From: an uncultured beta proteobacterium
GTDB taxonomy: Bacteria > Pseudomonadota > Gammaproteobacteria > Burkholderiales > Rhodocyclaceae
NCBI GenBank assembly: GCA_903917505.1
Contig: CAIXAY010000044.1
Span: forward strand, 1-20,384
DNA length: 20,384 nucleotides
Reading direction: 5' to 3'
Positions within the stretch are counted from its first letter, which is position 1. The number at the start of each line of letters is the position of its first letter. Of the stretch, positions 1 through 6,551 are shown piece by piece. The notes below the pieces were generated by a model. The model did no database searches and was not told the DNA's origin. It worked only from the letters and a program-made list of their open reading frames with translations. Position numbers and translations under genes: made by a program.

Positions 1-123
1 CTGGGCGATCGCGCCGACGACGATTTCCGAAAGCGCGGTGGCGATGCGCAGCCAGATCGACAGGAGGCTCGCCAGCAGCGCGAGCCCGAGCCACAGCGCC
101 GCCAGCAGCCAGGTTTCGGTCAT
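1..123 (-). CDS. Cation:proton antiporter, N-terminal fragment (Kef/CPA2 type)
   Basis: Only the first 41 codons are inside the window; the gene runs off the left edge. The peptide starts MTETWLLAALWLGLALLASL and continues with a second hydrophobic, serine-containing stretch ending SEIVVGAIAQ. This is the usual beginning of CPA2/Kef-type sodium (or potassium):proton antiporters, whose second helix carries a conserved SEI/GEI-VxG motif. Its ATG overlaps the TGA of the preceding DUF190 gene (ATGA), so the two are probably translationally coupled and belong to the fluoride-riboswitch operon. Sodium/proton exchangers are among the gene classes known downstream of fluoride riboswitches. The likely role is ion or pH homeostasis during fluoride stress, since HF uptake acidifies the cytoplasm. 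The family assignment rests on a short N-terminus and is therefore moderate. Confidence 0.7.
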   Translation of the reverse strand, partial: MTETWLLAALWLGLALLASLLSIWLRIATALSEIVVGAIAQ

Positions 124-443
124 TGCGCCGCCGCGCCGATGACGCCGAACTCGACCGGCGTCTTGACGTAGAAGAGATGCACGGCTTCGGCCTCGAGAAA
201 ATCGAACAGGCGTTTCGCTTCTTCCTCGCTGACCGCCATCACCACTTCCTGCGGCTGGTCGGCGAGTTCGAAGAAGTGCGCCGAATGGATGCGGCGATGC
301 TGGCCGTAGCCCTCGCTGCCGGCGACGATGGTCGCGCCGCGCACCCCGAGGTCGCGTGCGGCGAGCATCAGCCACTCGGCCATCGGCTGGTGTTTGTGGC
401 GGCGATCCTGCTGGGTGAAAAAGGTGATCTGATAGCCTTTCAT
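120..443 (-). CDS. DUF190 family protein (PII-like fold)
   Basis: A 107-residue soluble protein of normal length for DUF190. Characteristic features are the N-terminal strand MKGYQITFFTQQDRRH, the central helix-strand region (MAEWLMLAARDLGVRGATIVAGSEGYG), a histidine-rich stretch HRRIHSAHFFEL, and the C-terminal VHLFYVKTPVEFG. DUF190 proteins have a PII-like ferredoxin fold and very commonly sit next to crcB; their biochemical role is not settled. The ATG is preceded by a strong Shine-Dalgarno (GAGGAGG, plus-strand positions 449-455) that overlaps the crcB stop codon, and the gap to crcB is 10 bases. Its stop overlaps the antiporter start. The position in the operon implies expression together with the fluoride channel and a role in fluoride or ion homeostasis, perhaps as a regulatory partner of one of the two transporters (inference). 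Confidence 0.9.
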   Translation of the reverse strand: MKGYQITFFTQQDRRHKHQPMAEWLMLAARDLGVRGATIVAGSEGYGQHRRIHSAHFFELADQPQEVVMAVSEEEAKRLFDFLEAEAVHLFYVKTPVEFGVIGAAAQ

Positions 444-453
444 CCTTGCCTCC

Positions 454-837
454 TCACGAATGTTTGAGCAGCTGCCAGGTGGCGAGCCCGGCCAGGGTCA
501 TCAGCAGCGAGCCGCTGACGTGGGTGGCGATGGCGCCCATCGCCCAGCTCAAGCGCCCTTCCTGCAGCAGCGTAACGACTTCCGCCGAGAAAGTGGAGAA
601 GGTCGTCAGGCCGCCGCAAAAGCCGGTGATGATGAACAGGCGCCACTCCGGTGAAATGTCGGGCGCATAGGCGAAATAGGCGACGGCGAGGCCGATGATG
701 TAACCGCCGATCAGATTGGCCATCAGCGTGCCCGGCGGCAGCGAAGGGAAGAAACTGTTGAGCTTGGCGCCGAGCTGCCAGCGCAGAAGGGCGCCGAGGG
801 CGGAGCCCAATGAAATTGCGAGAATCGATTTCCACAT
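454..837 (-). CDS. crcB: Fluoride ion channel CrcB/Fluc
   Basis: A 127-residue membrane protein of standard Fluc length with four predicted transmembrane helices. Family hallmarks are visible: [10 protein letters not shown] near residues 11-20, [14 protein letters not shown] (about 36-49, containing the pore asparagine in the N-x-x-G context), and [13 protein letters not shown] (about 72-84) with the phenylalanines and the TTFSTF turn that bind sodium and line the fluoride pore. It forms a dual-topology dimer that exports fluoride from the cytoplasm. The start ATG has an AGGA Shine-Dalgarno at plus-strand 840-843, and that sequence lies inside a stem in the leader. It is the first gene of an operon with DUF190 and a cation:proton antiporter, under a fluoride riboswitch and a good promoter. 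Nothing looks truncated. Confidence 0.96.
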   Translation of the reverse strand: MWKSILAISLGSALGALLRWQLGAKLNSFFPSLPPGTLMANLIGGYIIGLAVAYFAYAPDISPEWRLFIITGFCGGLTTFSTFSAEVVTLLQEGRLSWAMGAIATHVSGSLLMTLAGLATWQLLKHS

Positions 838-840
838 AAT

Positions 841-912
841 CCTGTCCGTATTGTTTGGCTATTCTTGGACAAGAGTTGCGCCTACGCCTCCCATCCGGGT
901 TGCAGCGTAGGC
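841..912 (-). promoter_or_regulatory. Riboswitch expression platform: competing hairpin and RBS-masking stem
   Basis: Two stems lie between the aptamer and crcB on the minus-strand RNA. The first is a perfect 8-bp stem GCCUACGC/GCGUAGGC (905-912 with 880-887) whose 5' arm overlaps the aptamer's AUGCC segment (910-914), so it cannot coexist with the fluoride-bound fold. The second is a 7-bp stem CUUGUCC/GGACAGG (867-873 with 841-847, one G-U pair) that buries the crcB Shine-Dalgarno. No U-run follows either stem, which argues against a simple intrinsic terminator and for translational (or Rho-linked) control. How the first stem communicates with the second is not evident from the sequence. Confidence 0.5.
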
Positions 913-968
913 ATCATCAGCGCCGAACGGGACTCGGTGCGGTTAAGGGAGGCATGCCATCTCCACGA
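905..968 (-). promoter_or_regulatory. Fluoride riboswitch aptamer (crcB motif)
   Basis: Read on the minus strand, the leader contains GGAGATGG, TTAACCGC and GCTGATGATGCCTAC in the order and spacing of the crcB/fluoride aptamer consensus (GG-GATG, AAC-GC, GCTGATGG-CTAC). The diagnostic long-range pairing is present with different bases from the textbook Thermotoga example: GGCAT (plus-strand 954-958) pairs with ATGCC (910-914). A GGA/TCC helix closes the 5' part, and CCGA/TCGG forms the variable hairpin. The aptamer begins only a few bases after the predicted transcription start and lies upstream of crcB, which is the known target of this class. It should raise expression of crcB, DUF190 and the antiporter when fluoride is bound. 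Confidence 0.88.
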
Positions 969-975
969 GCGACAA

Positions 976-1004
976 AGTATATCCGCCGCTTCCGGATTAG
1001 GCAA
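976..1004 (-). promoter_or_regulatory. Sigma70-like promoter of the crcB operon
   Basis: On the minus strand, a -35 box TTGCCT (999-1004) and a -10 box TATACT (976-981) are separated by exactly 17 bases. Transcription would begin near 968-970, immediately before the fluoride aptamer, as expected for a riboswitch leader. It lies in the intergenic region shared with the divergent GNAT gene. Confidence 0.7.
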
Positions 1005-1096
1005 ACCGCATGTCGCAGTGACGGCGCATCGCTTGCTACAATGACAACGGCCAGTCCAATCAAGATCAACAGCCCGCCGCCGCGAAGCAATCGACC

Positions 1097-1576
1097 ATGA
1101 ACATCAGAGAAGCCAGCGCCGAAGATCTTGCCACAGTCGCCATGCTGATCCGCGAGACCAACAAGGATGTCGCGGAACGATTTGGCCTCAGCGCCGACAA
1201 TGCCCCGAAGCATCCGTCCTTCTGTACCGTCGCCTGGGTGCAATCCGATTTCGAACGCGGCGAGCGCTACTTCATCCTCGAAGAAGATTCGGCGCCGATC
1301 GCCTGCGTCGCCTACGAGAATCCGAGCGCCGGCCTCGCCTACCTGAATCGCCTGTCCGTATTGCCCGCGCATCGCCGCCGCGGCGTCGGCGCCCGCCTTG
1401 TGCAGCACATCATCGGGCTCGCCCGCGCCGCGTCCATAAAAACCATAAGCATCGGCGTCATCGGCGAGCACGACGAGCTGCAGCGCTGGTATCGAAGCAT
1501 GGGCTTCGTCGATGGCGAAACCAGGCGCTTTGCGCACCTGCCGTTTTCGGTGAAATACATGTCGTATGCCGTTTGA
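1097..1576 (+). CDS. GNAT family N-acetyltransferase
   Basis: A 159-residue single-domain protein of normal GNAT length. The acetyl-CoA pyrophosphate loop (motif A) is clear: LNRLSVLPAHRRRGVGARLV around residues 83-102, with the R/Q-x-x-G-x-G/A pattern as RRRGVG. Motif B follows, with ELQRWYRSMGFVDG (about 127-140) supplying the usual Y-x-x-x-GF. The acceptor substrate cannot be told from the sequence. The gene is divergent from the crcB operon, has only a weak Shine-Dalgarno, and a TACAAT about 55 bases upstream (1037-1042) could be its -10 box. No metabolic partner sits beside it, so the assignment stays at family level. Confidence 0.88.
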   Translation: MNIREASAEDLATVAMLIRETNKDVAERFGLSADNAPKHPSFCTVAWVQSDFERGERYFILEEDSAPIACVAYENPSAGLAYLNRLSVLPAHRRRGVGARLVQHIIGLARAASIKTISIGVIGEHDELQRWYRSMGFVDGETRRFAHLPFSVKYMSYAV

Positions 1577-1643
1577 AATCGGCGCGGGAACCTCCCTCCT
1601 GCAGGCGCGTCTACGCGACTTCCGCTAGGCCGAGGGGGTGCTC

Positions 1644-2465
1644 ATGCAGATTTCACGCGTCTTCATCGCCGCGCTGGCGGCGCTTTCACTTTTCGCCACG
1701 ACCGCCCCGGCGCAAGCCGGCGTCGACAGGCTCTACATCCTCAATTGCGGCGAAGGCGTCGCCGGCGACATTTCCCGCTGGTCGCCGGGCGTCAACGTCG
1801 GCAAGCCCATGGATTTCGCCGACAACTGCTACCTGATCCACCACACGCAGGGTTGGCTGCTTTGGGACACCGGCATCGCCGACGCCGTCGCGGCGTTGCC
1901 CGACGGGCAAGCGCCGGCCGATCCGCGGGCGATCCACTGGCGCCGGCCGAAGACGCTGGCGAGCCAGCTCGAGCAGATCGGCGTCAAGCCGGGCGACATC
2001 AAATTCGTCGCGGTTTCGCACACGCACCCCGACCACATCGGCAATGTCGAGATGTTTCCGCAAGCGATGCTGCTGGTGCAAAAGGCCGAGTACGAATGGC
2101 CAGACGCCAGCAATGCGCCGCGCTTCAAACCCGAACACCCGGCGACCCGGCTGGAAGGCGATCGCGACGTCTTCGGCGACGGCAGCCTGACGCTCATCGC
2201 GACGCCCGGACACACCCCAGGCCACCAGTCCCTGCTGGTGAAATTGCCGAAGAGCGGCGCGATCGTGCTCTCGGGCGACGCGACCCACTTCCGGAGCAAC
2301 TGGGATAATCGCGTCGTTCCCTCGATGAACGCCGACAAGGACAAGACGTTGGCGTCGATGCAGCGCATCGCCGACGTGCTGGCCACGGAGCATGCGCAGC
2401 TGTGGATCAACCACGACAAGGCGCAGCGAGACGGCCTGAAGATGGCGCCCGAATATTACGAGTGA
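1644..2465 (+). CDS. Exported metallo-beta-lactamase-fold hydrolase (AHL-lactonase-like)
   Basis: About 273 residues from the chosen ATG, which has GAGGGGG at 1632-1638; a GTG two codons upstream is the alternative but lies inside that Shine-Dalgarno. Residues 1-25 form a signal peptide (basic start, hydrophobic core, ATTAPAQA before the mature protein), so the enzyme acts in the periplasm or outside. The metal site is complete: HTHPDH (126-131), His190 in TPGHTPGH, Asp212 in LSGDATH and His257 near the end. The long N-terminal part before the HxHxDH motif (LNCGEG, DNCYLI, LLWDTGIAD) resembles the AttM/AiiA N-acyl-homoserine-lactonase branch. A secreted lactonase or related esterase is likely; the true substrate is unknown. 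No luxI/luxR homologue is present in the window. Confidence 0.85.
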   Translation: MQISRVFIAALAALSLFATTAPAQAGVDRLYILNCGEGVAGDISRWSPGVNVGKPMDFADNCYLIHHTQGWLLWDTGIADAVAALPDGQAPADPRAIHWRRPKTLASQLEQIGVKPGDIKFVAVSHTHPDHIGNVEMFPQAMLLVQKAEYEWPDASNAPRFKPEHPATRLEGDRDVFGDGSLTLIATPGHTPGHQSLLVKLPKSGAIVLSGDATHFRSNWDNRVVPSMNADKDKTLASMQRIADVLATEHAQLWINHDKAQRDGLKMAPEYYE

Positions 2466-2522
2466 AGCCCGCTTTGGAATGCCCGGAAAAACTTCCAGGT
2501 CATTGGATCGCGCAGTGCGCTG

Positions 2523-2705
2523 TCAGCGATTCCCGAAAATCCGCAACTCTTCTCGCACGAAGCGATTGCCTGAGCCGAGAATACGCGGCTGCTCGTCGAT
2601 GATGGTCCGGCTGGTGGCTTTGAGCGGGCTGGTGCCGGTGCTGCGCTTCTTGGTAACGACTGTGATCGTACGTGCGGGACGCACAATTTCTTTTTCAACT
2701 TGCAT
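2523..2705 (-). CDS. Small basic hypothetical protein
   Basis: A 60-residue basic, threonine-rich product beginning MQVEKEIVRPARTITVVTKK and ending VREELRIFGNR. The ATG is preceded by a purine-rich AAGAGAGA at a suitable distance, which is why I prefer it over an in-frame ATG at 2813 that would give 96 residues with a poorer context. No domain is recognised and there is no signal peptide or membrane segment. It is convergent with the MBL hydrolase gene, whose stop lies about 60 bases away. Coding status is uncertain; it could be a small cytosolic or nucleic-acid-binding protein judging only by charge. Confidence 0.42.
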   Translation of the reverse strand: MQVEKEIVRPARTITVVTKKRSTGTSPLKATSRTIIDEQPRILGSGNRFVREELRIFGNR

Positions 2706-2893
2706 TGGTCTCTCTTGTGATTTGAGGGGGATTGAGCGCGTGGTGGTGATATGGACCACGCGCTCCGGGTGTGCATCGAACTGAATGACCGTTCGGCGGC
2801 GCGTAGCGCCCATGACTGCACATCGTTGGCTTAGTCCTCACGGTGGCTGATTAGTTTCATAAATCGTCGGCGAGCCTTCGCGAGGAGCTGATT

Positions 2894-3091
2894 TCATCGC
2901 GCATCAGATTCGCCATCAAAACCTCGCTCGAAGCCTAGGCCCGAGCCGCGTTGCGCTGTTCGTTCCTGAGCGGCGAAGCGCTCGCCAATGGCTGCATAGT
3001 CATGCTCGTCGCTTCTGTAGCTGCATTCCCTGGCCGTCCTTCGCTTGCCGGCGGCATCGAAGAATTCCTTGCCGTCTCGATCAGATCCCAT
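2894..3091 (-). CDS. Small hydrophilic hypothetical protein
   Basis: A possible 65-residue protein, highly charged and low in hydrophobic residues, starting MGSDRDGKEFFDAAGKRR and containing several GF/GxGF and ER repeats near the end (QERTAQRGSGLGFERGF). The start is supported by AGGAG six bases upstream of the ATG, one of the better Shine-Dalgarno matches in this gene-poor stretch. Composition resembles small disordered stress proteins, but no family is recognised. The neighbouring 188 bases (2706-2893) and 288 bases (3092-3379) show no convincing gene. Confidence 0.38.
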   Translation of the reverse strand: MGSDRDGKEFFDAAGKRRTARECSYRSDEHDYAAIGERFAAQERTAQRGSGLGFERGFDGESDAR

Positions 3092-3379
3092 GGCTATCTC
3101 CTATTTGAGGACAAGACTGCATCGATACCGGCGCGACTTCGGTGCGGCAGCGCACACGAGCCGCCATTCAGGAATTTGAGCGCCGCTGCGAACCGGATTC
3201 TGCGTACGGTGGCGCACGGAAAATAATTCGCCACCGAGTATTGTCGCCAACGATGAAATGGCATGACTCGCGACATGGACGGCACTTGGTTCTGCTCAAG
3301 GGAATTGATCGATGAGCAACCATTCTCAGCCACGAGAAGGTCTTGCGGTCTTCATGCATTACTTTCCTGGAGCCTTGCC

Positions 3380-3730
3380 ATGATTGAACTGTTGTCCTTA
3401 TTGATCGCTTCATTCCTGGCCACGTCGATCGGCATCGGCATCTCAAGCACGGCAAGCACGGCGCACGAGAATGCGCTGATGACGAAAATGAATGCCAAAC
3501 TCGATTTCAAGCTTGCCGAAAGCAGAGCCGACGCGGACTACAAGGTCGCAATCTCGGATTGCAAGAGAAAACCCGCCAGCGACAAGATGCATTGTCTGGA
3601 CGAGGCCAGGAACGTCGATGCAAGACTGATTGTGGCCGCAAGAGAGAAGATGAACAAGGCTGTTACCGCGGACGCGGTGCCAAAAACAGGCCCGGGACTT
3701 CCATCGCACTTGCCGCTGGACTATCCCTGA
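3380..3730 (+). CDS. Small exported protein with YK...C...C...EA motif
   Basis: A 116-residue protein starting at MIELLSLLIASFLATSIGIG, which looks like a signal peptide or anchor; the open frame extends upstream, but the TGGAG before this ATG and the signal sequence favour it. The mature part is helical and charged, with DADYKVAISDC and, 11 residues after that cysteine, CLDEARNVDARL (Cys61 and Cys72). The spacing AxYKxAxxxC...CxxEA recurs in short secreted proteins of betaproteobacteria, often near glycine-zipper or BON-type envelope proteins; I know it from general pattern rather than a named family. The two cysteines may form a disulfide in the periplasm. Function is unknown. Confidence 0.6.
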   Translation: MIELLSLLIASFLATSIGIGISSTASTAHENALMTKMNAKLDFKLAESRADADYKVAISDCKRKPASDKMHCLDEARNVDARLIVAAREKMNKAVTADAVPKTGPGLPSHLPLDYP

Positions 3731-3878
3731 GAGCGAAGATCGCGGCGTATCCGCAGGTCTTCGCAGACTGTGGTGAAAACCCGATTGATTGCAAGCTGGA
3801 CCAGACTTCGATCGGCGCGGGCCTTGTCTTGCTTGATTGGTGATGCGCTCCGGCCGAAGCGGCAATTCCTGGCCGCGG

Positions 3879-4271
3879 CTATTGACCCAGCGGACTCGCA
3901 GGAACGCGTTCCCATCCGGCCGCGCAGCTTTGCACGTAGGGGTAATAGGCCTGGCTATCACGGCAGAAGTACCACGAGGCCATTGCAGGAACCGCCATGG
4001 CCTGCTGTGGAGGCTGTACGTAAGCGGGTTGCACGTAGATCGGCGCCGGCGGTTCATAGGGAGAGGGGTAAGGATTCTGATAGGGGTATGGATACGAATA
4101 TTGGTAAGCGGATTGCGCTGCCAAGCCGAATATCGCAGCGCCGACGACCAGACCTCCCAGGCCCCAGCCGCCACCGTGACCGCCACCATGACCGTGTTGG
4201 GCATAGACGGGCGAGGATAAAGTGGCTGCAAACACAAGCGCAGCCAAACCGGATTTCAGTGATGCCTTCAT
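3879..4271 (-). CDS. Exported Gly/Tyr/Pro-rich protein with C-terminal cysteine pair
   Basis: A 130-residue protein with a clear signal peptide (MKASLKSGLAALVFAATLSS, cleavage after VYA). The mature part has a His/Gly-rich segment (HGHGGGHGGGWG), a short hydrophobic glycine-rich segment (about 37-52), a Tyr-Pro-rich low-complexity region (YPYPYQNPYPSPYEPP), and a conserved-looking end WYFCRDSQAYYPYVQSC followed by W-E-R-V-P. That terminal pattern (YxCxxxxxYYPYVxxCxxGW) is common in small envelope proteins of proteobacteria and probably holds one disulfide between Cys103 and Cys116. The ATG has AAGGAA eight bases upstream. The function is unknown; an envelope or surface role is inferred. Its start overlaps the end of a possible upstream cysteine-rich reading frame by ATGA. 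Confidence 0.75.
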   Translation of the reverse strand: MKASLKSGLAALVFAATLSSPVYAQHGHGGGHGGGWGLGGLVVGAAIFGLAAQSAYQYSYPYPYQNPYPSPYEPPAPIYVQPAYVQPPQQAMAVPAMASWYFCRDSQAYYPYVQSCAAGWERVPASPLGQ

Positions 4272-4582
4272 GATGGATTCCTTGGAATTCCGTACGGACC
4301 TTGATGTTCGTGCCAAGTGTGGATTGTGCGCATCAGCGCCTTGAACTGTCTGTGCGCCAGCAGACCTACATGACACGCCAGACAGCAGCCTGTGTCTCTT
4401 GCGCGTCTGCTCCGCCGATCGTCGAACGGCAGCATGACTATGTTGCATACCGCACAGTAATATTGGCCGCAACGGCATAAGATTCCCGCTCGAACCGGGA
4501 CAGGACCAGAGCGCCAGTATTCGAGTTGCCCGGGCCGCCTTTTAAAAAAAACGAACACCACTACATTCAAGTCAAACAGCAC
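4268..4582 (-). CDS. Possible zinc-ribbon-like small protein (doubtful)
   Basis: A 104-codon frame from a GTG, containing CRCGQYYCAVC (Cys36, 38, 43, 46) and then CCLACH (Cys66, 67, 70): seven cysteines within 35 residues in a CxC-x4-CxxC ... CxxC arrangement that could bind zinc. Its TGA overlaps the ATG of the downstream exported protein (ATGA), as in coupled genes. Against it: no Shine-Dalgarno before the GTG, lower GC than the neighbouring genes, an A/T homopolymer inside the frame near 4543-4550, and overlap with the region expected to hold the promoter of the divergent reductase gene. It may be noncoding or a decayed gene. The 4272-4620 stretch otherwise holds only the inverted repeats listed separately. 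Confidence 0.25.
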   Translation of the reverse strand: MLFDLNVVVFVFFKRRPGQLEYWRSGPVPVRAGILCRCGQYYCAVCNIVMLPFDDRRSRRARDTGCCLACHVGLLAHRQFKALMRTIHTWHEHQGPYGIPRNPS

Positions 4583-4600
4583 GATGTAGCTGTGATCTAC
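4561..4600. promoter_or_regulatory. Inverted repeats upstream of the alkene reductase gene
   Basis: CTACAT (4561-4566) and ATGTAG (4584-4589) form an interrupted inverted repeat, and GTAG (4586-4589) pairs again with CTAC (4597-4600). The elements lie 21-60 bases before the reductase ATG, where a repressor operator would be expected; NemA-like genes are often repressed by a TetR-type NemR. No regulator gene is adjacent, so this is only a candidate. Confidence 0.28.
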
Positions 4601-4620
4601 CGTTAGGGAGAAATTTCGTC

Positions 4621-5724
4621 ATGACCACTTTGTTCGATCCAATTCGCTTTGGAAATATCGCTGCTTCGAGTCGCATCGTCATGGCGCCGTTAACGCGAAA
4701 CCGGGCCGGTGCCGGGCACGTGCCGACGGCACTGATGGCCAGCTACTACGAGCAGTGCGCCACGGCCGGACTGATCGTCACCGAGGCCACACAGATCTCG
4801 CCTGAAGGCCAGGGCTATCTCGATACGCCGGGAATTTACAGCGCCGAACAGATCGAAGGCTGGCGCCAGGTGACCGGCGCCGTGCACGCAAAAGGCGGAA
4901 AGATCGTGCTGCAACTGTGGCACGTCGGCCGCATCTCGCACGTCTCCTTGCAAGCGGACGGGCAGCGGCCCGTCTCCAGCACGGCGCGCCGTGCGAACGG
5001 CAAGACCTTTACCGCAAAATGTTTCGAGGACGTCTCCGAACCTCGTGCGCTTGGGCTCGACGAGTTGCCGCGCATCGTTTCGGACTACCGCCAGGCCGCA
5101 CGAAATGCCGTCAATGCGGGCTTCGATGGTGTCGAGGTGCATTGTGCCAACGGCTATCTGCTGGAGCAATTCCTGCGCGACAGCATCAACGACCGGACCG
5201 ATAGCTATGGCGGGTCGCAGGCCAACCGCGCGCGTCTTCCGCTCGAAGTGGTGAATGCGATCGTTGCGGAAATTGGCGCCGGCCGCACCGGCTTGCGCAT
5301 TTCTCCCGTGACGCCGGCCAACGATGCCCAACAGGACAGCGATGCGCAGGGCCTGTTCAATTATTTCGTCGGCCAACTCGCGCCGCTGAAACTGGCATTC
5401 ATTCACGTCGTCGAGGGCGCCACGGGTGGCGCCCGTGATGTGGCGGCATTCGACTATGCGGCACTGCGCAAGATATACAAGACCAACAACGAACATGGCG
5501 CATGGATCGTCAACAATGGCTACACCCGGGCCATGGCGATTGATGCGGTCGCCAGCGGCAAGGCCGACATGGTGGCCTTCGGCAGGCTTTTCATCAGCAA
5601 TCCCGACCTCGTAAAACGGCTGCGTCTTGATGCGCCGCTCGACGTATTGGACAGCGCCACCTTATACGGGGGCGGCGCCGCAGGCTACACCGACTACCCG
5701 GAGCTGGAACAGGCAACGATCTGA
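4621..5724 (+). CDS. Old Yellow Enzyme family alkene reductase (NemA-like)
   Basis: A 367-residue FMN-dependent oxidoreductase of normal length for the NemA/OYE family. It reduces activated C=C bonds (enones, maleimides) and often nitro compounds, using NAD(P)H. Visible hallmarks: the N-terminal LFDPIRFGN and IVMAPLTRNRA, QLWHVGRISH (about 98-107), FDGVEVHCANGYLLEQFLRD (about 168-187) with His174 and Asn177 for substrate binding and the tyrosine after them, the NDRTDSYGGS loop, and WIVNNGY plus ADMVAFGRLFISNPDL near the C-terminus for FMN phosphate binding. GGGAG lies 10 bases before the ATG. It stands alone, converging on the glycine-zipper gene, with inverted repeats upstream that may be an operator. 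The symbol nemA fits the family, but orthology cannot be proven here. Confidence 0.93.
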   Translation: MTTLFDPIRFGNIAASSRIVMAPLTRNRAGAGHVPTALMASYYEQCATAGLIVTEATQISPEGQGYLDTPGIYSAEQIEGWRQVTGAVHAKGGKIVLQLWHVGRISHVSLQADGQRPVSSTARRANGKTFTAKCFEDVSEPRALGLDELPRIVSDYRQAARNAVNAGFDGVEVHCANGYLLEQFLRDSINDRTDSYGGSQANRARLPLEVVNAIVAEIGAGRTGLRISPVTPANDAQQDSDAQGLFNYFVGQLAPLKLAFIHVVEGATGGARDVAAFDYAALRKIYKTNNEHGAWIVNNGYTRAMAIDAVASGKADMVAFGRLFISNPDLVKRLRLDAPLDVLDSATLYGGGAAGYTDYPELEQATI

Positions 5725-5781
5725 AGAGGGCGGCAGCGGGAATGCCCGACGATTGCAGCAGCCAATCAATTCGACCGTCGG

Positions 5782-5799
5782 GCGGCAATCCGTTGCCGC
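5782..5799. terminator. Hairpin between convergent genes (possible bidirectional terminator)
   Basis: A perfect 7-bp stem GCGGCAA/TTGCCGC with a TCCG tetraloop lies between the ends of the reductase gene (5724) and the oppositely oriented glycine-zipper gene (5807). The position fits a shared terminator, but neither side has a good U-tract, so termination may be weak. Confidence 0.4.
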
Positions 5800-5806
5800 G
5801 TGCCGC

Positions 5807-6313
5807 TCATTGATTTGCGTTCCAGTGGCGATCGACGCGATCCCAGGCGGCACGCGCTGCCGGCCTTATCTCCTGCCAGTCTGGGTCGAGTTCCGATTTG
5901 CTGAGAATGTATTCCGCCAGCAATTGCGGTTCAGCTTCTTCAAATGTGCGCCCATCGTGGCGGACACGGCCTTTCCATCCGGCGCGAAAGCCCGGAGCAT
6001 AGTATTCGTAGGCCCTGCCCTCGACATAGTAGGGTTCGCGGACGTAGGTCTCTCGCCAGAACACTTCTTCCGCAGTGGGATTGACTTCCTCGGCCGTGTC
6101 CTTGCCTACCAAGCCGCCTATCACTGCGCCCGCCACCGCGCCAATCACCGCGCCTACCGGGCCCGCTGCCGTCCCGAGGGCGGCTCCGGAAAGCCCGCCG
6201 AAAACCGCGCCGGCGCCCGTGCCGAGCGGGTGAGCGCCCGGCGTTCCGGTGATCGGATCGCGATTCAGATCTTCCTCGTTAGCCACGACTTTTCTCGTAA
6301 TCAATTCCGACAT
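5807..6313 (-). CDS. Glycine-zipper domain protein
   Basis: A 168-residue protein without an evident signal peptide. Residues about 31-70 are a glycine/alanine-rich hydrophobic segment with repeated GxxxG spacing (GTGAGAVFGG, GAALGTAAG, GAVIGAVAGAVIGGLVG), the glycine-zipper pattern of membrane-inserting helical hairpins. After it comes a conserved-looking soluble tail with WRETYVREPYY, YEYYAPGFRAGW and WDRVDRHWNANQ. The start has AAAGGAG at good spacing. Proteins with this layout are widespread in betaproteobacteria and are associated with stress or envelope gene groups; the molecular function is unknown. It converges with the reductase gene. Confidence 0.8.
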   Translation of the reverse strand: MSELITRKVVANEEDLNRDPITGTPGAHPLGTGAGAVFGGLSGAALGTAAGPVGAVIGAVAGAVIGGLVGKDTAEEVNPTAEEVFWRETYVREPYYVEGRAYEYYAPGFRAGWKGRVRHDGRTFEEAEPQLLAEYILSKSELDPDWQEIRPAARAAWDRVDRHWNANQ

Positions 6314-6551
6314 TCCCGTTCTCCTTTATCGATTGGCAGCACTTCGCGTTATCGCTTCCACCCTGACCGGAACGCCGAATCTTGTCTGTGCGCTGGAACA
6401 CCCGGCCGCAACGGCCAACTCCCGAATCGACTTATGGAGAAGCCGAATACCTCCAGCAATGATTTAGCGATAGCGCGTCGATAGGAACCGGGCAGCGTTG
6501 CAGGCCGCCCGGTCGGGATCCGAGATCAAAGACGGCAGATGCTCGACGGGT

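Noticed and set aside
880..912. The 8-bp leader stem as an intrinsic terminator
   Set aside because: No U-run follows it on the minus strand; kept only as a competing structure.
1686..2414. 242-codon minus-strand frame
   Set aside because: Antisense to the MBL-fold hydrolase; arises from high GC content.
5627..6484. 285-codon plus-strand frame
   Set aside because: Overlaps the end of the reductase and runs antisense to the glycine-zipper gene; low-complexity, no domain.
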